DNA of 9,974 nt, taken from Nitrospinota bacterium (lineage in GTDB: Bacteria; Nitrospinota_A; JADGAW01). The position numbers were made by a program, and so were the translations under genes. The DNA lies in contig JADGAW010000068.1 of NCBI GenBank assembly GCA_015231815.1, positions 1 to 9,974 on the forward strand. The letters are read 5' to 3'. How positions within the stretch are numbered: position 1 is the first letter of the stretch; each line of letters begins with the position of its first letter. This document shows, in pieces, positions 1 to 6,449 of the stretch. Under the pieces are notes generated by a model. It searched no databases. It saw only the letters and a list, made by a program, of their open reading frames with translations, and was not told the DNA's origin.

Positions 1-1
1 A

Positions 2-535
2 AGGGGTGATTGGATAGAAACAGCTGCCGTGGAGGGAACGGTTGAGGAAATTGGAGTTGCAACGACAAAATTACGAACCTTTGCTAATTCTGTCCAAACA
101 ATTCCCAATAGACTTCTTGCTGATCAGCCAATTACCAATTGGAGCAAGATGAGAATCAGGCGAATTAAAATGCTTATTGGAGTTGAGTATCGCACTACTG
201 GAGCACAGCTGGAAAAAATCGTAAGTGATATTCTTGCTTACCTTGAGAATAACCCTGAAATTGCACAACCGAAGAATTCAAAGGCAAAGCTCATGGTACA
301 TTTAGCAGAATTTGCCAGCTCTTCAGTTAATATCGATCTCTATTACTTCACCAAAACAACCAACTGGCAGGAATGGAGAAGAATAAAACATGAAAATATG
401 CTGGAGTTTATGAAAATTGTTGAGAAAAATGGTGCTGCCTTTGCTTTTCCAAGTCAGAGTATTTATGTGGAGCAACTTCCAGAAGAACCTGAAAAGAAAA
501 GTGTTGGGAAAAAGGTGAAAGAAAATAACGCATGA
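2..535 (+). CDS. MscS-family mechanosensitive channel, YnaI-like, C-terminal part (5' end outside window)
   Basis: This is the cytoplasmic part of a small-conductance mechanosensitive ion channel of the inner membrane, which opens on membrane tension to release solutes during osmotic down-shock. The frame is open to the left edge: the codons before the GTG at 29 read R-G-D-W-I-E-T-A-A, the conserved 'GDWIE' of the MscS beta domain. The true start and the transmembrane helices therefore lie upstream, and the GTG is internal. About 177 residues are visible. They run from the beta domain (GTVEEIG, then TTKLRTF and TIPN) into the alpha/beta domain. The block FASSSVNIDLYYFTKTTNWQ and the ending GAAFAFPSQSIYV match what I remember of E. 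coli YnaI (FADSSLNI..., GADFAFPSQT), so this is the YnaI/YbdG type rather than MscS itself. The tail is Lys/Glu rich. The stop overlaps the next gene's ATG (ATGA at 532), so the two are probably translationally coupled. Confidence 0.9.
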   Translation, partial: RGDWIETAAVEGTVEEIGVATTKLRTFANSVQTIPNRLLADQPITNWSKMRIRRIKMLIGVEYRTTGAQLEKIVSDILAYLENNPEIAQPKNSKAKLMVHLAEFASSSVNIDLYYFTKTTNWQEWRRIKHENMLEFMKIVEKNGAAFAFPSQSIYVEQLPEEPEKKSVGKKVKENNA

Positions 536-2106
536 AAATTGTTCTCATAAATCCTACCCTCGATTGGGAGAAAAAACTCTTTAAACAGACCGTAGCTCTG
601 GGCATTTGTTACCTTGGAGCTATTTTGGAAGAACGTGGAGATGAGGTCTCTATTATCGACTGTCGTTTTATTGATGTTCCTCTTGCTGATGCTATCCCCC
701 TTGATGCAGATATTGTTGGTTTTAGTTCGATGACTTTTCAGTTTAAGTTTTCTCTTGATGTTTGTCGGGAAATTAAACAAAAAGGGTTTAAGGGGAAATG
801 TATTTTCGGTGGTCCACATGCTACAGCTCTTCCGGAAGCAGTTATAAAAAGCGAAAATGTTGATGCAGTTCTTTACGGTGAATCTGAGGAAAGCTTGCCC
901 CTTTACCTTGAATATCTTGAAGGGAAAATAAAGCCTGAGAATTTAATGAGAACCTATATCAAAACTGCTACTGGAATTGTTCATGGAACAGTAGATGGCT
1001 GGATTAAAGACCTTGATACTTTACCGTTTCCTGCCCGTCATTTATATCCTCTGGACAAAATGTACGGAAATGAGCCAAAACATTTTGGTCTTATCACCTC
1101 TCGTGGTTGTCCTTATGAATGCACCTTCTGCCAGCCCATGAAAAAAAGGCTGTTTGGACCAAAGGTCAGGAGAAGAAGTATCCGAAACATTCTTGATGAA
1201 CTCAAGTTTCTTATTACGAAATATGATGCAGTTAATTTTGCCTTTGTTGATGATACCTTCACTTTTAACAAAAAGTATCTCTTTGAGTTTTGCAATACCA
1301 AAATGAAAGAGGGAATTACTATGCCGTGGGGTTGTCAGACCCGCTCTAACTTGGATTTGGAAACGTTGGAGAAAATGAGGGAAAGCGGATGTGAATATTT
1401 TTGGATTGGTATTGAGTCGGGCTCTCAGGCTGTTCTAAACAAAATGAAAAAAGAGACCTTTGTCGCTAAGAATAAAGAGTTCCTTGCAAACTGTAAGAAG
1501 GTGGGAATTGCCAGTCTTGTGAATATGATGGTTGGTTTTCCCGGTGAAACAGAGGACGACCTTGAGGAATCTATTCGGTTTGTTGAAGAAACTCAACCCG
1601 ATCAGGTATTGGTGTCGCAAACAACCCCTTTTCCCGGAACCTACATTTATGATAACGCTGATGTTATGGCACTTGATTACAATAATGTGGCACGACATGT
1701 TTTCGAACCAAAATTTAAATCGATGGCACACCTTCAGAATAAGGTTATTGAGGCAACCCAAAAAATGTCCAAGGTAATGGACGCATTTAGCATCAACCGT
1801 TTTGATGAAGAGGAAATTGATCGATGGCTTGACTCAATTCCCCTCTATAAAAAGGAGGTGTTTATCTTTGGAACTTCAGTCACAGCCAAAAAAATATATA
1901 ACCGTTTGAGGGAAAGAAAAATCCATATTAAGGAGTTTATCGATAGTTTTCATGATGGGGAAATTGACGGAACCCCTGTCAAAAGACCATACAAACCCGA
2001 TGGAGATTACCTCGTTCTTATTAGTTCCACGGTTCATAACGATGAAATGAAAAAAACACTTCTTTCTCTTGATGTTGATGCCGCACGGGTTTTTGAACTC
2101 AATTAA
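532..2106 (+). CDS. B12-binding-domain radical SAM protein with C-terminal Rossmann-like domain
   Basis: A 524-residue putative cobalamin-dependent (class B) radical SAM enzyme. Residues 1-150 form the cobalamin-binding Rossmann domain: MKIVLINP start, LGICYLGAILEERG, ADIVGFSSMT at 59-68, and GGPHAT at 93-98. There is no DxHxxG motif, as in many BchE-like members. Residues 185-420 form the radical SAM barrel. C193, C197 and C200 (RGCPYECTFC) would ligate the 4Fe-4S cluster. FVDDTF (238-243), IGIESGSQ (292-299) and MVGFPGET (333-340) are typical barrel motifs. Such enzymes often methylate unactivated carbons or phosphorus, but the substrate here is unknown. Residues 440-524 are an added Rossmann-like domain (VFIFGTS..., IKEFIDS, IDGTPV) of the same kind found at the end of the two - strand proteins at 4561-5745 and 2159-4561. 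It may be a subunit or sugar/nucleotide binding module. The Gly-rich turn is degenerate here (GTSVTA). An AAGGTG at 512-517 is a possible but distant ribosome site; the ATGA overlap makes coupling to the channel gene more likely. General class is sure, substrate is not. Confidence 0.9.
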   Translation: MKIVLINPTLDWEKKLFKQTVALGICYLGAILEERGDEVSIIDCRFIDVPLADAIPLDADIVGFSSMTFQFKFSLDVCREIKQKGFKGKCIFGGPHATALPEAVIKSENVDAVLYGESEESLPLYLEYLEGKIKPENLMRTYIKTATGIVHGTVDGWIKDLDTLPFPARHLYPLDKMYGNEPKHFGLITSRGCPYECTFCQPMKKRLFGPKVRRRSIRNILDELKFLITKYDAVNFAFVDDTFTFNKKYLFEFCNTKMKEGITMPWGCQTRSNLDLETLEKMRESGCEYFWIGIESGSQAVLNKMKKETFVAKNKEFLANCKKVGIASLVNMMVGFPGETEDDLEESIRFVEETQPDQVLVSQTTPFPGTYIYDNADVMALDYNNVARHVFEPKFKSMAHLQNKVIEATQKMSKVMDAFSINRFDEEEIDRWLDSIPLYKKEVFIFGTSVTAKKIYNRLRERKIHIKEFIDSFHDGEIDGTPVKRPYKPDGDYLVLISSTVHNDEMKKTLLSLDVDAARVFELN

Positions 2107-2158
2107 TTGTTGGAAAAGAAAGTTGAAGTAAAAGAAGTATTGTCGGATAAACCCAACG
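2107..2158. other. Short convergent junction between the two gene groups
   Basis: These 52 bases separate the stop of the radical SAM gene from the stop of the HAD gene. The stretch is A-rich on the + strand. GTTGG (2109-2113) could pair with CCAAC (2153-2157), but the loop of 39 bases makes this a poor hairpin, and no T-run follows in either direction. No convincing factor-independent terminator is visible, so how the convergent transcripts end is unclear. Confidence 0.6.
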
Positions 2159-4561
2159 TTAAAAGTACCAGGGAGCGGCAAAAATTTTTGGCTCGACAGG
2201 TTCTTTCGTAAACCGTTTTTTAATGGTTTTGATAATTTCAATAGCATATCCCAGTGAAGAAATTGCGTAGGTGGTACACCCTCGTGCAATTGCTTCTTCT
2301 AATGAAATAACCTCTATCCCCTCAACAGAACTACCCCATAACGTGTTGTTTCCGTCAACAATAAAGTTAATGGAAATTTTGTTGAGTCTCGCTACATCAA
2401 TGAACGCTCTTCCAATAGTGCCAATACCATAAAGAGTAACTTCATTGATGTTATTGTCTTTGATAATTTCACAAAGATCAGACATTAATGCAAAATTGTC
2501 TTTACAATTATTCACTTCGGTAAATCTGTTGAGTAAATAAGTTGGGTGTTGTACACTTACTGTTCCCTGATACCAACTTATGGGGCAATGGTCAAAGCCA
2601 TAACGTCCTTTACGCATAAAGATATTCGGGCTTGCCTCACCAGGAAGTGTTTCTTTTTTTGCATCAATTATTCTGGCGAGAATTTTACTGCCATAGTTAT
2701 CTTCATGATGAAGAGAACCAAGGTTTTTTACCTCATTTGGAGTTGGCAGGTCAATAACCCGGTGAATAAGTTTACACAATTCCCGTTTGTTGTTTAAGAG
2801 CTGACAAGCTGTTTCCGGTTTTATTTTCTTAAATTGAAACCACAGTTCCTGAAACCTTAAGGCAGCTTCAATAAGAATTGTTTTATTTTTGAACTCTTCC
2901 ACAGGTGCCTTAATATCTGAAAGGACAGGAATTACCTTAGTTCCTTCATTCTGATAACCAATTACGCTTCCCATGTTTTCCATAAGAAGTGTTTCAATTG
3001 CCGCCGGACTTCTGTTTATGCTCCTGATTAAATCAAGGTTTTCTCCACTATTTCCCACAAAACCCCGGATATCAGAACCTGCATGAACATGTTTATCAAT
3101 CATTTCTTCCCCAAAGGCGATAAGGTGGAGAAACCGTTCCTCTTTTCCCTCAATTGAAAGTGCTTTATCGATATTGCTTTGAATTGTTCCCTGAAAACCA
3201 AAATCAACGGTAACAGCATCGTTAAGGTTTCCGCACGTTTCATTGAGGTAACCCATTAAAAGGGTGCGCTCTTCTTTTACCCGATTGTTGAGCTGTTCCC
3301 GGTATTTTTCCTGTGAAATATAATTAATGAGACTTTCCCGGAGGGTTTTACTCTCTTCAAAAATAATGTCGTCACTGTCCTGAATAATTACTTCTTTGTA
3401 CGTAGAATAGGGAGATATGGCTTCCTCAGGAAGTTCCAGAAGGGTAAATAATCCCTCAACCGTAACATTTCTCCTGACAAAAAGATATTCCACCTCATCA
3501 CGGTCAAACTCATTGATAGTGGAAAACGCTGTGGTTAAACGAGAGACATAGAGAGGCTCAACAGCTAGAGAAATATTTCTGTTCGATGCCGCACACTCTA
3601 TGAACCTTTTTAAAATAATACCGCCCCGCATTATAGGAAAAACCTTTTTCTTATTTTCTCTAACACAGATATCCACCACCCATTCCGCATATGCTGAAAA
3701 GAAGGGGCCAAGGATGGAGGAACCGAAAATATGCCAAAAATTATTTTTATCAGGAAGATTACCGGAAAGTCTTGCGGCACAGAGTCTGAAAGAGGAAAGT
3801 TCAGGAAGGATTCTTCCGTGCCTGACATTCTCCCATCCGAAAATAAAATCCATCTCTTCAGGATTTGTGTAATGAATTACAGGAATTTCAGCCAGCTTTG
3901 CTCCGTTGATATCTGAAGGAATTGAATCGCCAATATGTATCATCTCATTACTGGAAATATCAGGGAACTTTTCCATCATCTGGCGAAAGAGTTCGCCGTT
4001 GCCCTTTGGTCCTCTTGATTCATTGGAGATAAACAAAAAACGGTACTTTTCTGACGATAAGCCGGAACCCTCGAGAATTTTTGTCATCTGTTGGGTTGAG
4101 AGGTACATGTCCGACAACAAAACCACCGGAACGTTCCGTTCGTTAAAGAAGTTAATTAAGGAGAGCATTACAGGGTTTACGTAACAATATTTTTTTTCCT
4201 GCAAGACTTCTAAGTCAACCAGTTTTTGAGCATCGACTGTAATGAGAGGGATGAAAGAGTAAATTTCCTTCAGGGTTTCCTCTCTGGATTGTCGTAACGC
4301 CTCTCCATGAGCGATATTGCCGTAATGAATTCTGGCTTTTTTGAATTCTGTAGGATGGATTCCTGTCTTTACGAAACCTTGCTGTATGGCTTCCTCGCCA
4401 CAGTGGGTAAATATATCCTGTGGTGAGTGGACACTTCTCAAAATAAGGGTGTCAAATATATCAACACTGAGAAGCTTTATGGTGTCGAGATGGTTTTCAA
4501 CTTCTGACAGATAGCAGTCATTTTTCCAAAGTTCTTTGTTGATGGAGGTATTGCTTTTCAT
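2159..4561 (-). CDS. HAD-superfamily hydrolase fusion protein (COG5610-like) with C-terminal Rossmann-like domain
   Basis: An 800-residue, three-part protein. Residues about 25-245 are a HAD phosphatase-like domain with all catalytic motifs present: I, DIFDT (D34, D37); II, LLSDMY (S150); III, K186 in RGPKGNGE; IV, GDSIPSD (D212, D217). Residues ~245-690 match no enzyme I can name, but contain FPIMRGG, LYVSRLTT and VDFGFQGTIQ. These recall the long uncharacterised HAD proteins (COG5610) that sit among glycosyltransferase genes. Residues ~706-800 are a Rossmann-like domain (VTLYGIGTIG, then INFIVD and VEGIEV) also found at the end of the neighbouring glycosyltransferase and of the radical SAM protein. 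No signal peptide or membrane helix is evident, so it is probably cytoplasmic. The start is set at the ATG overlapping the previous gene's stop (TAATG at 4563-4559), because a strong GGGAGGA lies 9 bases before it. An in-frame ATG at 4579 overlaps that ribosome site and would add six residues. Probable last gene of the - strand operon; role in glycan phosphate or sugar-phosphate handling is inference. Confidence 0.82.
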   Translation of the reverse strand: MKSNTSINKELWKNDCYLSEVENHLDTIKLLSVDIFDTLILRSVHSPQDIFTHCGEEAIQQGFVKTGIHPTEFKKARIHYGNIAHGEALRQSREETLKEIYSFIPLITVDAQKLVDLEVLQEKKYCYVNPVMLSLINFFNERNVPVVLLSDMYLSTQQMTKILEGSGLSSEKYRFLFISNESRGPKGNGELFRQMMEKFPDISSNEMIHIGDSIPSDINGAKLAEIPVIHYTNPEEMDFIFGWENVRHGRILPELSSFRLCAARLSGNLPDKNNFWHIFGSSILGPFFSAYAEWVVDICVRENKKKVFPIMRGGIILKRFIECAASNRNISLAVEPLYVSRLTTAFSTINEFDRDEVEYLFVRRNVTVEGLFTLLELPEEAISPYSTYKEVIIQDSDDIIFEESKTLRESLINYISQEKYREQLNNRVKEERTLLMGYLNETCGNLNDAVTVDFGFQGTIQSNIDKALSIEGKEERFLHLIAFGEEMIDKHVHAGSDIRGFVGNSGENLDLIRSINRSPAAIETLLMENMGSVIGYQNEGTKVIPVLSDIKAPVEEFKNKTILIEAALRFQELWFQFKKIKPETACQLLNNKRELCKLIHRVIDLPTPNEVKNLGSLHHEDNYGSKILARIIDAKKETLPGEASPNIFMRKGRYGFDHCPISWYQGTVSVQHPTYLLNRFTEVNNCKDNFALMSDLCEIIKDNNINEVTLYGIGTIGRAFIDVARLNKISINFIVDGNNTLWGSSVEGIEVISLEEAIARGCTTYAISSLGYAIEIIKTIKKRFTKEPVEPKIFAAPWYF

Positions 4562-5745
4562 TAAAGAAAGTCCTCCCATGCTTTATATCCAACATCAACC
4601 AGTTGATGAACCACCTCGTCAACATACATTGTTCCAATAACAATAAAAGGTTTGATCTCCGAAGAATTATTGGTTTCAATGATTGACGGTGAGTGTACCG
4701 GAATTCCTTGAATTTCGGTGGAAAATGTATCATGCCCTTTATCAATGAAGCCCGTAATTTCAATACCAAACCCTTTAAAGAGTTGATGCAAGTTTTTTCC
4801 ATGAGAACCAGCACCCCAAATATAAATTTTGCGTTCACTTTTGTACTGCTTGAGGTAAAAAGCTAAATCGGTTCTTTGGGATGCAAAGGGGGTGGGGTCG
4901 TTGTTGTTCTGTGAGAATCGATTCCTCCAGGATTCATCGGTTTCCTTCACAATGATGGTCGCCAGTTCCCTCAGATGTTTTACATGGTGATTAAAACCTT
5001 CCGGTAATGATTGAGTTAATTGGTCACAGATAAAATGAAACCCCTCGAAGTTTGCGTATAGCTTATTCCCAGTAATTTCGTTGGCTCCATGAAGTCGGTA
5101 GGAAAGAAGCTTTTTCTCCCGGTAAAAGTAAAATCCTTTTTGGTTGGCTCTGATTGCTTTAAAGGCAAAGTCATAATCATGAATGTATCGGTGCTCGCTC
5201 ATGGCTCCAACTTTTTCCAAAAGGGAACGTCTGAAAAAGAAATTTGAGGTCGTGACGGTATAGTTTCCCGAAAAAAGTACGGTAAGGGGTTCGTTAATGA
5301 GGGAATAGTTTTCCTTGATTCTTTCATACCAGCGTATCCACCAATGATATTTATCTTCAATGGTTTTGCCCTTTTCGTCAATGAGGGTAATGTCAGTGAT
5401 GAGGAAACTATTTGTTTCGTCTTTCATTTTCTCTAAAAGCAATGAAAGCCTGTCAGGGTGGTAAATATCGTCTGAGTTAAGGATAGCAATAAATTCCCCT
5501 TGTGCAAGGGAAAGACATCGGTTAATGGTTTTGGCTGCACCTTGGTTTTCCTGACGAAGAAAGGTTATTCTTTTGTCTTTAAATTCTCTGATTTTTTCGG
5601 CTGTTCCATCTTGAGAACCGTCATCAATTATGATCAGCTCAAAGTCTGAAAAGTTTTGCTCCAGAACGCTCTCAATTGCTTCTCCAATGTAACTCTCATG
5701 ATTATATGCGGGCATTAAAACACTAACAACTGGGGAGTTTGACAT
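4561..5745 (-). CDS. Family 2 glycosyltransferase with C-terminal Rossmann-like domain
   Basis: A 394-residue inverting GT-A glycosyltransferase, cytoplasmic or membrane-associated, likely adding one sugar to a glycan or lipid-linked acceptor. The catalytic domain spans residues 5-235: VSVLMPAYN (7-15), the nucleotide-binding DDGSQDGT (41-48), the metal-binding NSDD (90-93), the HDYD (189-192) in the place of the usual catalytic ED, and the C-terminal YRLHGAN (216-222). Residues ~235-300 are a linker. Residues 306-394 are a Rossmann-like domain beginning KIYIWGAGSHGK, with a good GxGxxG turn, then ITGFID and IQGIPV. This module is shared with the HAD and radical SAM proteins nearby. The stop shares a base with the next gene's ATG. 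The 17 bases between the transposase stop and this ATG hold no Shine-Dalgarno; they consist of the element's end repeat and a run of A. The insertion has therefore probably displaced the native ribosome site. Donor sugar and acceptor cannot be told. Confidence 0.92.
   Translation of the reverse strand: MSNSPVVSVLMPAYNHESYIGEAIESVLEQNFSDFELIIIDDGSQDGTAEKIREFKDKRITFLRQENQGAAKTINRCLSLAQGEFIAILNSDDIYHPDRLSLLLEKMKDETNSFLITDITLIDEKGKTIEDKYHWWIRWYERIKENYSLINEPLTVLFSGNYTVTTSNFFFRRSLLEKVGAMSEHRYIHDYDFAFKAIRANQKGFYFYREKKLLSYRLHGANEITGNKLYANFEGFHFICDQLTQSLPEGFNHHVKHLRELATIIVKETDESWRNRFSQNNNDPTPFASQRTDLAFYLKQYKSERKIYIWGAGSHGKNLHQLFKGFGIEITGFIDKGHDTFSTEIQGIPVHSPSIIETNNSSEIKPFIVIGTMYVDEVVHQLVDVGYKAWEDFL
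4571..4577 (-). promoter_or_regulatory. Ribosome binding site GGGAGGA that fixes the start of the HAD gene
   Basis: On the - strand GGGAGGA is followed by nine bases (CTTTCTTTA) and then the ATG at 4561. It is the best Shine-Dalgarno match in the window, lies inside the end of the upstream glycosyltransferase gene, and overlaps the alternative ATG at 4579. That makes the shorter 800-residue product the likelier one and indicates coupled translation. Confidence 0.8.
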
Positions 5746-5748
5746 TTT

Positions 5749-5771
5749 TTTTAAAGGGGACGCTACCCTTT
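5749..5771 (+). repeat. Terminal inverted repeat of the RAYT unit, left copy (REP-like hairpin)
   Basis: Perfect reverse complement of 6449-6471 over 23 bp. Internally it is palindromic: AAAGGG (5753-5758), a 7-base loop GACGCTA, then CCCTTT (5766-5771), with TTTAAA at the outer side. It contains the last two codons and stop of the transposase gene and ends three bases before the start codon of the downstream glycosyltransferase (its first base is 5745). Confidence 0.9.
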
Positions 5772-6434
5772 AGGCTGCCGTCCCTGTTTCCTATATTTAA
5801 GATTGCGACCTGTACGTTTTTCCAATGACAGGATGAATTTGTCTGAACCGCATGGGAGACCTTTCATTATGTAGGTACGTAGCACCTCTACCTTATCCTG
5901 CTCATCTTTTATGGATAGCCAAGAAGACCAATCATCAATAGCCTCCAATCGCTTCAGCCATTCGGTGTCTTTTGTTAATATCGGATCTTTACACTTTCCG
6001 CAATGGGCTGCAGCACTTGACCAACGGTAGTCCTCTGCTTGGGCTACAATACCAGCACGAACGGGGTTGCGCTCAACATAACGAAGGGATGCCCATAAAT
6101 ATGCATCATCTAGGGGAGAAGAGAAGAAACGTCCTTGCCAGAAATGACCGATCCATCCTTTCTGACGATTTACTCGTTGAGCGTATCGCATATGCAGTGG
6201 TTTAAGAACCCGGTGGAGTCCATCCTCAGCCTCGGGAATAGCAATAAGGTGTATATGGTTTGTCATCAAGCAATAGGCAAGAATTTCAACATTGTTTTGC
6301 TGGCTGTATTTTTGAAGAAGTTCAAGATAGGCATTTTTGTCTGCATCGGTGAAGAAAACATCTGCCCTACGATTACCACGTTGGGTTATATGATGAGGTA
6401 CACCGAAAAAAACTACTCGTGAAAGTCTTGGCAT
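5763..6434 (-). CDS. REP-associated tyrosine transposase (Y1_Tnp family, RAYT)
   Basis: A 223-residue single-strand DNA transposase/nuclease of the IS200-like HUH superfamily. The start MPRLSRVVFFGVPHHITQRG is typical of stand-alone RAYTs. The HUH metal-binding motif is H60-I-H62 in MTNHIHLI. Y84 in HMRYAQRVN is the likely catalytic tyrosine. WQGRFFSS (99-106), RYVERNPVRAGIV (118-130) and YRWSSA (136-141) are family signatures. The C-terminal LEKRTGRNLKYRKQGRQPKG resembles the basic tail of RAYTs. The gene appears intact in length and motifs, so it could be active. Its stop codon TAG lies inside the terminal inverted repeat, and its ATG lies 15 bases inside the other repeat. By eye the gene looks somewhat richer in GC than the flanking glycosyltransferases, consistent with a foreign origin. 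It lies co-directional with the operon, which would limit polarity. Confidence 0.93.
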   Translation of the reverse strand: MPRLSRVVFFGVPHHITQRGNRRADVFFTDADKNAYLELLQKYSQQNNVEILAYCLMTNHIHLIAIPEAEDGLHRVLKPLHMRYAQRVNRQKGWIGHFWQGRFFSSPLDDAYLWASLRYVERNPVRAGIVAQAEDYRWSSAAAHCGKCKDPILTKDTEWLKRLEAIDDWSSWLSIKDEQDKVEVLRTYIMKGLPCGSDKFILSLEKRTGRNLKYRKQGRQPKG

Positions 6435-6440
6435 TTGGTT

Positions 6441-6449
6441 ATTATATCA
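6441..6449 (-). promoter_or_regulatory. Possible extended -10 promoter for the transposase gene
   Basis: On the - strand the sequence TGATATAAT fits the extended -10 consensus TGnTATAAT. No convincing -35 is seen at the usual distance; that region is the inverted repeat. The expected transcription start would fall on or next to the ATG at 6434, giving a leaderless or nearly leaderless message, and no Shine-Dalgarno is visible before that ATG. It could be a chance match. Confidence 0.35.

Noticed and set aside
1435..1761. Open frame of 108 codons antisense to the radical SAM gene
   Set aside because: It is antisense to a strongly conserved barrel and shows no domain, ribosome site or gene-like composition.
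2173..2194. Palindrome CAAAAATTTTTG flanked by GAGC and GCTC, as a possible terminator for the + strand operon
   Set aside because: It lies inside the coding end of the HAD gene, the stem is almost all A-T with unpaired GG on one side, and no T-run follows.
1876..2289. Open frame of 137 codons on the - strand across the convergent junction
   Set aside because: It overlaps the ends of two clear genes and its product, rich in Phe, Leu and Asn, has no motif.
4561..4579. Longer start for the HAD protein at the ATG at 4579
   Set aside because: That ATG overlaps the strong GGGAGGA that is correctly spaced for the ATG at 4561; the extra residues add nothing conserved.
4518..4838. Open frame of 106 codons on the - strand overlapping the GT2/HAD junction
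   Set aside because: It runs through two well-supported genes in another frame and its product shows no recognisable motif.
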